Positions 29,452 through 43,063 of a stretch of 64,000 nt of DNA are shown piece after piece. The notes under the pieces are model-generated. The model was not told where the DNA came from. It saw only the letters and a program-made list of their open reading frames with translations, and ran no database searches. Positions within the stretch are counted from its first letter, which is position 1; each line of letters starts with the position of its first letter. The DNA is taken from NCBI RefSeq assembly GCF_002158995.1, contig NZ_LOHF01000003.1, positions 124,001 through 188,000 on the forward strand, in the 5' to 3' direction. Source of the DNA: Pseudomonas caspiana. Its GTDB lineage: Bacteria; Pseudomonadota; Gammaproteobacteria; Pseudomonadales; Pseudomonadaceae. The translations under genes were made by a program, and so were the position numbers.

Positions 29452-30744
29452 ATGACCTCGAACACCGGCAAAGGCAAGGCGATATTTCGCGTTGTCAGCG
29501 GCAACTTCCTTGAAATGTTTGACTTCATGGTCTACGGCTTCTACGCCACTGCCATCGCCAAAACCTTCTTCCCTGCCGACAGCGCATTCGCCTCACTGAT
29601 GCTTTCCCTGGCAACGTTCGGCGCAGGATTTCTGATGCGACCTCTAGGCGCGATCTTCCTCGGCGCTTATATCGACCGTCACGGTCGCAAAAAAGGTCTG
29701 GTAGTGACTCTGGCGATGATGGCCATGGGCACAGTGCTGATTGCCTGCGTACCCGGCTATGCAACACTTGGCGTCGCCGCTCCGCTGCTGGTTTTGCTGG
29801 GACGCTTGTTGCAAGGCTTTTCTGCAGGCGTGGAACTGGGCGGTGTCTCGGTTTATCTGGCAGAAATCTCTACTCCCGGCCGTAAAGGTTTCTTCGTCAG
29901 TTGGCAGTCCGCCAGTCAACAAGCCGCCGTGGTCTTCGCAGGTTTGCTGGGTGTTGCGCTGAATCACTGGCTGAGCCCGGAAGAAATGGGTGAATGGGGC
30001 TGGCGCGTGCCGTTCCTGATCGGCTGCCTGATCGTACCGGTGATTTTCGTGATTCGTCGCTCGATGGAAGAAACCCCGGAATTCGAAGCTCGCACTCATC
30101 GCCCGACGCTTAAAGAAGTCGTGCGCTCGATTAGCCAAAACTTCGGCCTGGTGATTGGCGGCATGGCGTTGGTGATCATGACCACCGTGTCGTTCTACCT
30201 GATTACCGCCTACACGCCGACGTTCGGTAAAAACGAGCTGCACCTGTCCGACCTCGACAGCTTGATCGTCACGGTTTTCGTCGGGATCTCGAACTTCATC
30301 TGGCTGCCGGTGATGGGCGCGCTGTCTGACCGCATTGGCCGCAAGCCTTTGCTCGTTGCTGCAACCGTTCTGGCCATTGCGACGGCCTACCCTGCTCTCT
30401 CTTGGCTGGTGGCCAATCCGAGTTTCGGCAACTTGTTGATGGTCGAGCTTTGGCTGTCGTTCCTCTACGGGTCGTACAACGGTGCGATGGTGGTTGCCCT
30501 GACCGAGATCATGCCGGTGGAAGTGCGCACGACCGGCTTCTCCCTGGCCTACAGCCTGGCAACTGCAACCTTTGGCGGCTTTACCCCGGCAGCGTGCACC
30601 TACCTGATTCACGCGCTGGACAACAAAGCAGCGCCGGGCATCTGGCTCACGGGTGCAGCAGTATTGGGTCTGGTGGCCACGTTGGTTCTGTTCCGTAAGG
30701 GCGGGCAAAAACTGCAAGCGCCCGAGGCAGTCACGGCTGGGTAA
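29452..30744 (+). CDS. MFS carrier, citrate/tricarballylate:proton symporter type (MHS family)
   Basis: The 430-residue protein has twelve predicted membrane helices and the metabolite:H+ symporter signature [14 protein letters not shown] between helices 2 and 3, with a second MFS loop, [10 protein letters not shown], between helices 8 and 9. It most resembles the citrate carriers CitA/TcuC; the substrate cannot be proven from sequence. It sits alone, with no tctD or tcu genes nearby. A REPIN and a strong terminator follow. Confidence 0.85.
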   Translation: MTSNTGKGKAIFRVVSGNFLEMFDFMVYGFYATAIAKTFFPADSAFASLMLSLATFGAGFLMRPLGAIFLGAYIDRHGRKKGLVVTLAMMAMGTVLIACVPGYATLGVAAPLLVLLGRLLQGFSAGVELGGVSVYLAEISTPGRKGFFVSWQSASQQAAVVFAGLLGVALNHWLSPEEMGEWGWRVPFLIGCLIVPVIFVIRRSMEETPEFEARTHRPTLKEVVRSISQNFGLVIGGMALVIMTTVSFYLITAYTPTFGKNELHLSDLDSLIVTVFVGISNFIWLPVMGALSDRIGRKPLLVAATVLAIATAYPALSWLVANPSFGNLLMVELWLSFLYGSYNGAMVVALTEIMPVEVRTTGFSLAYSLATATFGGFTPAACTYLIHALDNKAAPGIWLTGAAVLGLVATLVLFRKGGQKLQAPEAVTAG

Positions 30745-30764
30745 TGCGAGGCAGATGATATCCA

Positions 30765-30853
30765 TGTGGGAGCCGAGCTTGCTCGCGATAAGGCATACGC
30801 GGGACAAAAGACACGTCGCGCTGCCCTTATCGCGAGCAAGCTCAGCTCCCACA
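30765..30853. repeat. REPIN, GAGCTTGCTCGCGAT type
   Basis: TGTGGGAGCCGAGCTTGCTC at 30765 faces GAGCAAGCTCAGCTCCCACA ending at 30853, nearly perfect. It follows the MFS gene. Confidence 0.88.
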
Positions 30854-30900
30854 TCAGATCGCGGCTATCCAAAACATGAATGGATTGGCCTGCACAACAA

Positions 30901-30938
30901 AAAAACGCCCCGACCAGTTACCCGGTCGGGGCGTTTTT
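30901..30938. terminator. Bidirectional intrinsic terminator
   Basis: A perfect 15-base inverted repeat AAAAACGCCCCGACC (loop AGTTACCC) with its own A and T runs serves gap on the minus strand and the MFS gene on the plus strand. Confidence 0.93.
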
Positions 30939-30956
30939 CATTCTGCTATTCGCAGC

Positions 30957-32405
30957 TTAGCGTGGGAACGCTGGAGGGTTAACGCCCGCCATGTCTTCCA
31001 TCACGCGAACCACCTGGTGGCTGTAACCGAACTCGTTGTCGTACCAGACGTACAGAACAACGCGGTTATCGTTGGCAATGGTCGCTTCAGCGTCGACTAC
31101 ACCAGCATGACGCGAACCTACGAAGTCAGTGGAAACCACTTCCTGCGAGTTTACGAAGTCGATCTGCTTGTGCAGGTCCGAGTGCAGCGCCATGTAGCGC
31201 AGGTACTCGTTCATTTCTTCGCGAGTAGTCGCCTTCTCAAGGTTCAGGTTGAGAATCGCCATCGACACGTTCGGCGTGGGTACGCGGATCGCGTTGCCGG
31301 TCAGCTTGCCAGCCAGTTCAGGCAGCGCTTTGGCAGCCGCGGTGGCAGCACCGGTTTCGGTGATAACCATGTTCAGCGCGGCGCTACGGCCACGGCGATC
31401 GCCCTTGTGGAAGTTGTCGATCAGGTTCTGGTCGTTGGTGTACGAGTGAACCGTTTCAACGTGACCGTTGACGATACCGAACTTGTCGTTGACTGCCTTG
31501 AGCACCGGCACGATGGCGTTGGTGGTGCAGGAAGCTGCCGAAACGATCTTGTCGTCAGCAGTGATTTCACCGTGGTTGATGCCGTGCACGATGTTTTTCA
31601 GCTTGCCTTTGCCTGGAGCAGTCAGCACTACGCGGTCGATGCCCGGGCACGCAAGGTGCTGACCCAGACCGTCGGCATCACGCCATACGCCCGTGTTATC
31701 TACCAGCAGTGCGTCCTTGATACCGTACTGGGTGTAATCCACCTCGGTAGGGTTCTTGGCGTAGATCACCTGAATCAGGTTGCCGTTAGCAGTGATGGTG
31801 CTGTTGGCCTCATCAATAGTGATGGTGCCATCGAAAGAACCATGCACCGAGTCTCGACGCAGCAGGCTGGCGCGCTTGACCAGATCGTTTTCGGCGCCTT
31901 TGCGGACGACGATTGCACGCAGGCGCAGGCCATCACCGCCGCCGGTTTTTTCGATCAGGATGCGCGCCAGCAGGCGACCAATCCGGCCGAAACCGTACAG
32001 CACAACATCAGTGCCCTTACGTGGAGAAGCATTCTGCTGACCTACCAGCTCGGCCAGTTCTTCACGAACGAACTGCTCGGCGGTGCGGCCGTTGCCTTCA
32101 GTCTTGAACTTGACGGCCAGTTTGCCGAGGTCCACCGAGGCTGAGCCCAGTTTGAGCTCGCTCATGGCCTTAACGAGCGGGAAAGTCTCGTGTACGGACA
32201 ACTCGCTTGCATCGGACTGGCGGTGACGCGCAAAGCGGTGGGCTTTGAGAATCGCGATAACCGATCGGTTGATCAGGCTGCGGCCATAGATCGAACTCAC
32301 CACATTATTATTGCGGTAGAGCTGACCGATAAGCGGGATCATCGTCTCGGCGAGAGCTTCACGATCAATCCATTCACCAAGACACTGGTCGGGCTTCTGA
32401 GTCAC
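30957..32405 (-). CDS. gapB: Glyceraldehyde-3-phosphate dehydrogenase, long form
   Basis: GAPDH interconverts glyceraldehyde 3-phosphate and 1,3-bisphosphoglycerate. The Rossmann start VVLYGFGRIGRLLARIL begins only near residue 130, so there is an N-terminal extension of about 130 residues beyond the usual 335. Catalytic Cys is in SAASCTTNAIVP, and the C-terminal WYDNEFGYSHQVVRVM is intact. GTG at 32405 is chosen because GGAAGG precedes it; an ATG 15 bases upstream has no Shine-Dalgarno. It is divergent from mfd, the same pairing as the second GAPDH of P. aeruginosa. The role is probably gluconeogenic, by analogy. Confidence 0.92.
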   Translation of the reverse strand: MTQKPDQCLGEWIDREALAETMIPLIGQLYRNNNVVSSIYGRSLINRSVIAILKAHRFARHRQSDASELSVHETFPLVKAMSELKLGSASVDLGKLAVKFKTEGNGRTAEQFVREELAELVGQQNASPRKGTDVVLYGFGRIGRLLARILIEKTGGGDGLRLRAIVVRKGAENDLVKRASLLRRDSVHGSFDGTITIDEANSTITANGNLIQVIYAKNPTEVDYTQYGIKDALLVDNTGVWRDADGLGQHLACPGIDRVVLTAPGKGKLKNIVHGINHGEITADDKIVSAASCTTNAIVPVLKAVNDKFGIVNGHVETVHSYTNDQNLIDNFHKGDRRGRSAALNMVITETGAATAAAKALPELAGKLTGNAIRVPTPNVSMAILNLNLEKATTREEMNEYLRYMALHSDLHKQIDFVNSQEVVSTDFVGSRHAGVVDAEATIANDNRVVLYVWYDNEFGYSHQVVRVMEDMAGVNPPAFPR

Positions 32406-32636
32406 GGGAACCTTCCACATGTAGGGGCTGAAAAAAGGGGCTACATTATGCCGCCGCCTTTGTTTAAGGGCAATGCGCGGTAGTCAGATCAGCGAGCACT
32501 ACATTTTGTTCCGCTGCACTTCAGAAAATGCCCGGGCGTGCACTTCTGAATCACAGCGTAGTCTTACACCTGACATTTGCACCCTTCCCCCGGTACAATC
32601 GCGGCCCTCGTCGCAACGCTTGGAGCTCAATCTTCC
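32406..32636. other. gap-mfd divergent promoter region
   Basis: About 230 bases of non-coding DNA between the divergent genes hold both promoters. No named operator is apparent. Confidence 0.5.
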
Positions 32637-36089
<3,453 letters not shown>

Positions 36090-36100
36090 AGGATTCATTC

Positions 36101-36625
36101 ATGCGTGCGCTCCATTCACTCATCCTGCTGCTGACGCTGATCGCGCCAGCAGCATTTGCCGATGGCAATTTTCAGGTCGAAATGATCCTGTTCCGCCAGC
36201 AAGGCGAACCTGCTGCAACGCGCCAGATCGCGCCTGAGCACTGGGCGGCCAACGCCCAGAAGATTGACGCGCAGAGTGAGCGTGGGATTGCGTTGAAGGA
36301 TCTGGCCGACAAGCTGAACGCCAGCGGCACTTACCAGGTGTTGCTGCACCGTGCCTGGCAACAGAATCTGAGCGCAGAGCCAAGCAAAGTTGCCGTCACC
36401 AGCGGCGAAGAACAGTGGGCGCACTTCCCTATTGAAGGCACCTTGAGCATAGGCATTGCACGCTTTACCGATATCGCGGCAGACTTCTGGGTCAACCAGC
36501 TTGATGTCCACGGTGTGCTGACCAGCAGTGAGCGCCTGAAACAGACCACCCGGGTCAAGAACGGCGAGCTGATTTACATGGACCACGGAAGTCTGGCCAT
36601 GCTGGTGAAAGTATCGCCCCTGTAA
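36101..36625 (+). CDS. CsiV-family periplasmic protein
   Basis: The 174-residue protein starts at 36101 with a clear signal peptide (MRALHSLILLLTLIAPAAFA). The mature part opens FQVEMILFRQQGE, the strand typical of the CsiV family (DUF2803-like), known in Vibrio for peptidoglycan/LpoA-linked roles. It is 11 bases after mfd and may be co-transcribed. The function here is not proven. Confidence 0.8.
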   Translation: MRALHSLILLLTLIAPAAFADGNFQVEMILFRQQGEPAATRQIAPEHWAANAQKIDAQSERGIALKDLADKLNASGTYQVLLHRAWQQNLSAEPSKVAVTSGEEQWAHFPIEGTLSIGIARFTDIAADFWVNQLDVHGVLTSSERLKQTTRVKNGELIYMDHGSLAMLVKVSPL

Positions 36626-36696
36626 CCATTCAAGTAGCGCAACACGTGCTTCTTTTCCCATTTGAGCATCGCTACGGCGTAGGGCTGTCCTGAACT

Positions 36697-39438
36697 GTGT
36701 CGTCCATTCTCGAAAAAGTCCTCGCTTCGTCCTGGACACATGCATTTACCAGCAAAACCGTTGAGCGGGGGTTTGACTACGCCCACGAAGACCGCATCCA
36801 GCTTGAAGAACTCAACCCTGACTCGGCTCGCACGCTGTGCAGAGGTTCAGGTTCTGAGGTCTATACCCAGACGCTGAAATTCAGAGATCCCGAGCGATTC
36901 AAAAATGCTCTGGTTTGTAAATGCACGTGCCCGGTAAGAGAGAACTGCAAGCACTGTGCAGCCGCGCTGTTCTATCTGCAGGCGCCACAGAACCGCAACG
37001 CCTTGCAGGCTGCGCTGGATACGACACCCTCTGTGCAGCCGCCGCGCATCGAGAAAGCGCCCGCCCTGCCGGAGCGACTGGTCGACGACATCAAGCCACA
37101 GCCACGCCTGATGCTGGCCAGTGTCGAGTTCAGTGCTTACGAGCCACGCAACGGGCGCATGCAGCGCCACATCCAGCATCGCGCAGCCCTTGCTTTTGGC
37201 TACGACAAGCACTACGCAATCGGCACGGCCAATGTGAGCATCCTGGTCAGCTCGCTCGGCAGCGATCTGGTTAACCAGAAAAGCGACATCATCGAACACC
37301 GGGAAACCGAAACCCTGCGTATTCGCCGCCAGGGCGAGCTGGAGCGCCAGCAACGTCAGGTGCTGCAGGACATGGGTTTCAGAGTCGCAACCCGGCAAAG
37401 CAAAGCACTGCCAGACACCGCCGGTGACATGTTTGACCTGCCCAACGACAAGGCCTGGCTGCACTTCGTCCTCAACGACTTGCCGCGCCTTGAAGAACAA
37501 GGCTGGGAAATCGTCATCACCGAGGATTTCGCTTTCGACGTGACGCCCGTGGACGACTGGTATGCAGTTATCGACGAAGAGGCGGAACGCGACTGGTTCG
37601 ATCTGGAGCTGGGCATCATCGTCAATGGCGAACGCCTGAGCTTGCTGCCAATCCTGATCAACCTGCTGCGCAGTCACCCGGAATTGATGAGCGCTGCCGG
37701 GATTGCCAAGCGTGGCGATGACGAGCAACTGCTCGTGCAACTCAATCACTTCACGCAAAATGGCGGCGGGCCGGTGCAGATCGCCCTGCCCTATGGGCGC
37801 CTGAAACCGGTATTGGCCACCCTTGGCGATTTCTATTGGCGCGAAGAAGGCAGTAACTCACTGCGCCTGAACACCGCCGACGCCACACGCCTGGGCCAGC
37901 TCGATGATTTACCCCTGAGCTGGCAAGGCGGCGACCGTCTGCGCCAATTCGCGGACCGGCTGGCCAATATCAAGGACGCGCCGGTGGCGGTGCCAGAGGG
38001 GCTCAACGCCACGTTGCGGCCCTACCAGCACGAAGGCCTGAGCTGGATGCAGTCGCTGCGCGAACTGGAAGTCGGTGGCGTGCTGGCCGATGACATGGGT
38101 CTGGGTAAAACCCTGCAGACCCTGGCCCACCTGCTCATGGAGAAACAGGCCGGACGTCTGGATCGCCCGGCGCTGGCCGTGATGCCCACCAGTTTGATCC
38201 CCAACTGGCTGGACGAAGCCGAAAACTTCACCCCGCAACTACGGGTGCTCGCTTTGTATGGCGCCAATCGCCACGCTGATTTCGACAACCTGAGTCAGTA
38301 CGACCTGATCCTTACCACCTATGCCCTGCTGCCGCGGGACGAGGAAGTACTGGCCAAGCTGTCGTTTCACACCCTGATCCTCGATGAAGCGCAGTACATC
38401 AAGAACCCCAACAGCAAGGCCGCTCAGGCCGCGCGCAGCCTCAATGCCCGCCAGCGCCTGTGCCTGAGTGGTACGCCGCTGGAAAACCATCTGGGCGAGT
38501 TATGGTCACTGTTTCACTTCCTGATGCCGGGCTGGCTAGGCAGCAGCAAGGAATTCAACAGCAACTACCGTAACCCCATTGAGAAGCACGGCAACATGGA
38601 GCGCCTGCAGCATCTGAACGCGCGGATCAAACCGTTCCTGCTGCGTCGCACCAAGGAACAGGTCGCCACCGAGCTGCCACCCAAGACTGAAATCATTCAC
38701 TGGGTCGAACTTAACGAAGCCCAGCGGGATGTGTACGAAACTGTGCGCTTGGCCATGGACAAGAAAGTCCGCGACGAGATCACTCGCAAAGGCGTGGCGC
38801 GCAGCCAGATCATCATCCTTGAAGCGCTGCTCAAGCTGCGTCAGGTCTGCTGCGACTTGCGTCTGGTCAACAGCGCTCCGGCCAACCCTCGCCAGGGTCA
38901 CTCCGCCAAGTTACAAAGCCTGATGGAGATGTTCGAAGAGCTGCTGGCCGAGGGCAGGAAGATTCTGCTGTTCTCGCAGTTCACCTCGATGCTGACCCTG
39001 ATCGAAGCCGAACTGAAACAACGCGGTATCGAATACGCCCTGCTGACCGGCTCGACCAGAGACCGGCGCACGCCGGTGCAGGCATTCCAGGCGGGCAAGC
39101 TACCAATCTTCCTGATCAGCCTGAAAGCGGGTGGCACCGGTCTGAACCTGACCGCTGCCGACACCGTGATCCATTACGACCCGTGGTGGAACCCGGCAGC
39201 CGAAAACCAGGCCACCGACCGCGCTTATCGCATCGGTCAGGACAAACCGGTATTCGTCTACAAGATGATTGCCCGAGGCACCGTGGAGGAGAAGATCCAG
39301 CGCTTGCAGCAAGAGAAGTCAGCATTGGCGGCCGGAGTGCTTGATGGCCGGGTAACGGGTGACTGGAAACTGCAGAGCGAAGACATCGCCGCACTGTTTG
39401 CGCCGTTGCCGGCGCAGACCAAGAAGGGCAAGAAGTAA
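36697..39438 (+). CDS. SWIM zinc-finger SNF2/RapA-like helicase
   Basis: The 913-residue protein carries an N-terminal SWIM zinc motif (Cys76, Cys78, Cys84, His86 in CKCTCPVRENCKHC) and a SNF2 ATPase: Walker A DDMGLGKTLQTLAH, the DEAQ box, and C-terminal helicase motifs SLKAGGTGLNLTAADTVIHY and DRAYRIGQ. Such proteins translocate on DNA and remodel protein-DNA complexes; the target is unknown. GTG at 36697 is the best start, with a poor Shine-Dalgarno. It stands alone, between csiV-like and a double REPIN. Confidence 0.9.
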   Translation: MSSILEKVLASSWTHAFTSKTVERGFDYAHEDRIQLEELNPDSARTLCRGSGSEVYTQTLKFRDPERFKNALVCKCTCPVRENCKHCAAALFYLQAPQNRNALQAALDTTPSVQPPRIEKAPALPERLVDDIKPQPRLMLASVEFSAYEPRNGRMQRHIQHRAALAFGYDKHYAIGTANVSILVSSLGSDLVNQKSDIIEHRETETLRIRRQGELERQQRQVLQDMGFRVATRQSKALPDTAGDMFDLPNDKAWLHFVLNDLPRLEEQGWEIVITEDFAFDVTPVDDWYAVIDEEAERDWFDLELGIIVNGERLSLLPILINLLRSHPELMSAAGIAKRGDDEQLLVQLNHFTQNGGGPVQIALPYGRLKPVLATLGDFYWREEGSNSLRLNTADATRLGQLDDLPLSWQGGDRLRQFADRLANIKDAPVAVPEGLNATLRPYQHEGLSWMQSLRELEVGGVLADDMGLGKTLQTLAHLLMEKQAGRLDRPALAVMPTSLIPNWLDEAENFTPQLRVLALYGANRHADFDNLSQYDLILTTYALLPRDEEVLAKLSFHTLILDEAQYIKNPNSKAAQAARSLNARQRLCLSGTPLENHLGELWSLFHFLMPGWLGSSKEFNSNYRNPIEKHGNMERLQHLNARIKPFLLRRTKEQVATELPPKTEIIHWVELNEAQRDVYETVRLAMDKKVRDEITRKGVARSQIIILEALLKLRQVCCDLRLVNSAPANPRQGHSAKLQSLMEMFEELLAEGRKILLFSQFTSMLTLIEAELKQRGIEYALLTGSTRDRRTPVQAFQAGKLPIFLISLKAGGTGLNLTAADTVIHYDPWWNPAAENQATDRAYRIGQDKPVFVYKMIARGTVEEKIQRLQQEKSALAAGVLDGRVTGDWKLQSEDIAALFAPLPAQTKKGKK

Positions 39439-39456
39439 GGACATCACATCACGCCC

Positions 39457-39532
39457 CTGTAAGAATTGCCGAAAGCTGCGAAGAAGGTCTTGTCTGTCAC
39501 ACCGCCTTCGCAGCCTTCGGCAGCTCCTACAG
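39457..39532. repeat. REPIN, GCCGAAAGCTGCGAAG type
   Basis: CTGTAAGAATTGCCGAAAGC at 39457 faces GCCTTCGGCAGCTCCTACAG ending at 39532. It is second-family REP, the first of two tandem elements after the SNF2 gene. Confidence 0.85.
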
Positions 39533-39544
39533 GGATCACCGATC

Positions 39545-39634
39545 TGTGGGAGCCGGGCTCGCCCGCGATTCAGACACTGCGGTTTATCGTGAATATAGAG
39601 TCATCGTTCATCGCTAGCTAGCTCGGCTCCTACA
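39545..39634. repeat. REPIN, GTGGGAGC type, partly decayed
   Basis: TGTGGGAGCCGGGCTCGCCC at 39545 faces GCTAGCTCGGCTCCTACA ending at 39634. The two arms belong to slightly different REP variants. It is 12 bases after the previous REPIN. Confidence 0.8.
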
Positions 39635-39646
39635 CAGTAAACATTG

Positions 39647-40396
<750 letters not shown>

Positions 40397-41407
40397 TTAG
40401 TCGATCAATTGCGCAGCGCGCAACGCTTCAAGCGCGGCAAGCCAGCGCGGATGTTGACGATACTCGGTGCTGGCAAAAGCCTGACCGCGCATTTTGGCAA
40501 TACGTGCCGAAGGCTTGACCTTGAGCCGTTGCGCTGCACTCAGTGCCAGCTCCGCAGCCGCCCGATCGTTGCAAACCAGCCCCATGTCACAGCCGGCGGT
40601 CAAGGCCGCCTCGATACGACTGGCAGCATCACCGACCACATGGGCGCCGGCCATGGACAGGTCATCACTGAAAATCACGCCGTCGAACTTCAGCTCGCCG
40701 CGCAAAATATCCTGCAACCAGCGCCGGGAGAAACCGGCGGGCTGAGGATCGACCTGCGGATAAATGACATGCGCGGGCATCACCGCCGCCAGTTGCTGGC
40801 TCAGCCGGGCAAACGGGACCAGGTCGTTGGCGCGGATCTGCTCCAGGCTGCGTTCGTCATTGGGTATCGCCACATGGGAGTCAGCCTCTGCCCAGCCGTG
40901 CCCGGGAAAATGCTTACCGGTCGCGGCCATGCCAGCGGCGTTCATGCCACGAATAAATGCACCCGCCAGCAACGCCGCACGCTCGGGATCACCCTCAAAA
41001 GAGCGCGTACCGACAACAGCGCTGCGCTGATAGTCGAGATCAAGCACGGGCGCAAAACTCAGGTCCAGGCCCACCGCCAGCACTTCAGTCGCCATCAGCC
41101 AGCCGCAATGCTCGGCCAGCACCTCGGCATTTGGCTGATGGGCAATAGAACGCATGGCAGGCAATCGCACAAACCCTTGGCGCAAGCGCTGGACGCGACC
41201 GCCCTCCTGGTCCACTGCCAACAGCAAATCAGGCCGTACCGCACGAATCGCCGCGCTTAACTCACGTACCTGTCGGGGATGTTCAATATTGCGGGCAAAA
41301 ATGATCAGGCCGCCCACTTCGGGCTGACGCAGAAACTGGCGATCCTCGGCGGTCAACCAGGTGCCCGCGACATCCACCATCAAAGAGCCTTGCAGGCCAG
41401 AACTCAT
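40397..41407 (-). CDS. nagZ: Beta-N-acetylglucosaminidase NagZ
   Basis: The 336-residue glycoside hydrolase family 3 enzyme removes GlcNAc from anhydromuropeptides during cell-wall recycling in the cytosol. The substrate loop GKHFPGHGWAEADSHVAIP holds the catalytic histidine, and FSDDLSMAGA the nucleophile aspartate. Its product pool feeds AmpR/ampC control where present. It leads mtnP by nine bases. Confidence 0.95.
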   Translation of the reverse strand: MSSGLQGSLMVDVAGTWLTAEDRQFLRQPEVGGLIIFARNIEHPRQVRELSAAIRAVRPDLLLAVDQEGGRVQRLRQGFVRLPAMRSIAHQPNAEVLAEHCGWLMATEVLAVGLDLSFAPVLDLDYQRSAVVGTRSFEGDPERAALLAGAFIRGMNAAGMAATGKHFPGHGWAEADSHVAIPNDERSLEQIRANDLVPFARLSQQLAAVMPAHVIYPQVDPQPAGFSRRWLQDILRGELKFDGVIFSDDLSMAGAHVVGDAASRIEAALTAGCDMGLVCNDRAAAELALSAAQRLKVKPSARIAKMRGQAFASTEYRQHPRWLAALEALRAAQLID

Positions 41408-41481
41408 AAAAAAACACCATTGCCGATATCCAATCCGGGCAATGGTGCTTGATCATCGAGTCTGGCGCAATGCGCGAACAG

Positions 41482-42198
41482 TCAGGCCTTGGCAGTGCCG
41501 GGGATACTTGAGGTGCTTTTGGTGCGCGGCTTGAGCTGCGCAGCAATCATTGCAGTGTCGGTGACACCGGTTTCGGCCCGCATGCCAGCGGCCAGAAACG
41601 GCACCATCAGGCGCATGACCTGCTCGATGGAGGTGTTAACGCCAAAATCGGTTTCAGCGATCGCTCGCAATGCCTTGATGCCGGACATGCTGAACGCTGC
41701 AGCACCGAGCATGAAGTGCACACGCCAGAACAGTTCGATGGGAGGAATGCGCGGTGCCGCCTCATTGACCAGCACCATATAACGGCGGAACACCTTGCCG
41801 TACATGTCTTCGAGATAGCGACGCAAATGGCCCTGGCTCTGGCTGAACGCCAGACCGAGCAGACGCATGAAAATCGACAGATCGTTATTGCTGCGCGGCT
41901 GGACCACGAGTGCTTGCTCGACAAGCATCTCCAGCAGCTCTTCCAGCGTAGGTTTTTGATCAGGCTTGGCCTGACGACGCTCCAGCTCACGATCAAGGCT
42001 GATACAGAAAGGCCCGAGGAAGCGTGAGAAAACAGCCTGGATCAGCGCCTTCTTGGAACCGAAGTGGTAATTGACCGCCGCCAGATTGACCGACGCCTTG
42101 CTGGTAATCAGCCGTAGCGAGGTCTCCGCGAAGCCTTTTTCCGCGAACAACTGCTCGGCAGCATCAAGAATGCGTTCAACTGTTTCCGACTGGGCCAT
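41482..42198 (-). CDS. psrA: TetR-family regulator PsrA
   Basis: PsrA senses long-chain fatty acids; it represses beta-oxidation genes and activates rpoS in pseudomonads. The 238-residue protein (start MAQSETVERILDAAEQLFAE at 42198) has the TetR helix-turn-helix (ETSLRLITSKASVNLAAVNYHF) and a ligand domain. It is divergent from lexA, the conserved Pseudomonas arrangement. Two PsrA-type palindromes lie immediately upstream, so autoregulation is expected. A fatty-acid role links it with fadBA 6 kb away. Confidence 0.94.
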   Translation of the reverse strand: MAQSETVERILDAAEQLFAEKGFAETSLRLITSKASVNLAAVNYHFGSKKALIQAVFSRFLGPFCISLDRELERRQAKPDQKPTLEELLEMLVEQALVVQPRSNNDLSIFMRLLGLAFSQSQGHLRRYLEDMYGKVFRRYMVLVNEAAPRIPPIELFWRVHFMLGAAAFSMSGIKALRAIAETDFGVNTSIEQVMRLMVPFLAAGMRAETGVTDTAMIAAQLKPRTKSTSSIPGTAKA

Positions 42199-42212
42199 GG
42201 TTCTCTGCCTGA

Positions 42213-42239
42213 CAAACACTTGTTTGAAACATACGTTTC
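42213..42239. promoter_or_regulatory. Two abutting PsrA operators
   Basis: CAAACACTTGTTTG (42213-42226) and GAAACATACGTTTC (42226-42239) both fit the reported PsrA consensus (G/C)AAAC-N(2-4)-GTTT(G/C), sharing one base. They start 15 bases upstream of the psrA start. Confidence 0.88.
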
Positions 42240-42383
42240 AGACTATGTACCTGTCAAGCCCGTGATTCACCATAGCCCGACAGGGGCGTATTTAACCATA
42301 TAAACCGTGGGCTGTAGCCATCCACATGGCCTTCCCTGCCCTTCTGCCCGATGACCTCGGAAATAAGTGAGAGAAAAGGACGA

Positions 42384-42411
42384 TTGCCAACTCGCTCGCA
42401 CTGTATATAAT
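42384..42411 (+). promoter_or_regulatory. lexA promoter
   Basis: TTGCCA (42384-42389) and TATAAT (42406-42411) are 16 bases apart, and the -10 lies inside the first LexA box. Confidence 0.75.
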
Positions 42412-42435
42412 CCCAGTCACTGTATAAAAAGACAG
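42401..42435. promoter_or_regulatory. Two LexA (SOS) boxes
   Basis: CTGTATATAATCCCAG (42401-42416) and CTGTATAAAAAGACAG (42420-42435) fit CTG-N10-CAG, three bases apart. The first covers the -10 hexamer and the second the likely start site, a dual-box autoregulated lexA promoter. Confidence 0.93.
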
Positions 42436-42445
42436 AGCGATCAAC

Positions 42446-43054
42446 ATGATTAAACTGACGCCACGCCAAGCTGAAATTCTGGAATTCATCAAGCGCTGCC
42501 TTGAAGACAACGGCTACCCGCCTACCCGTGCGGAAATCGCTCAGGAGCTGGGCTTCAAATCGCCCAATGCAGCAGAAGAGCACCTTAAAGCCCTCGCCCG
42601 TAAAGGCGCGATCGAAATGACTCCAGGTGCTTCCCGGGGCATCCGCATTCCAGGCTTTGAAGCCAAGACCGAAGAAAGCGGCTTGCCGATCATCGGCCGG
42701 GTTGCGGCAGGTGCACCGATTCTGGCTCAGCAACATATCGAAGAATCTTGCAACATCAACCCTGCGTTTTTTCATCCAAGTGCCGATTACCTGCTAAGGG
42801 TGCAAGGCATGAGTATGAAAGATGTCGGCATTTTTGATGGCGATCTACTCGCTGTGCACACCACCCGTGAGGCCCGCAATGGCCAGATCGTGGTAGCACG
42901 CATTGGCGATGAAGTGACGGTCAAGCGATTCAAACGTGAAGGCAGCAAAGTCTGGCTGATTGCAGAAAACCCGGACTTCGCGCCCATCGAAGTGAATCTC
43001 AAGGATCAGGAACTGGTTATCGAAGGTTTGAGCGTCGGCGTTATCCGTCGCTAA
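42446..43054 (+). CDS. lexA: SOS repressor LexA
   Basis: The 202-residue repressor has an N-terminal winged helix ([22 protein letters not shown]) and a C-terminal self-cleavage domain. The scissile Ala88-Gly89 (VAAGAPIL), catalytic Ser123 (GMSM) and Lys160 (TVKRF) are all present. It is divergent from psrA and followed by sulA nine bases later. Confidence 0.98.
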   Translation: MIKLTPRQAEILEFIKRCLEDNGYPPTRAEIAQELGFKSPNAAEEHLKALARKGAIEMTPGASRGIRIPGFEAKTEESGLPIIGRVAAGAPILAQQHIEESCNINPAFFHPSADYLLRVQGMSMKDVGIFDGDLLAVHTTREARNGQIVVARIGDEVTVKRFKREGSKVWLIAENPDFAPIEVNLKDQELVIEGLSVGVIRR

Positions 43055-43063
43055 GGAGACATC

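Noticed and set aside
36697..39438. SNF2 helicase as part of a defence island
   Set aside because: Its neighbours are csiV-like, mtnP and nagZ, which are housekeeping genes in conserved order.
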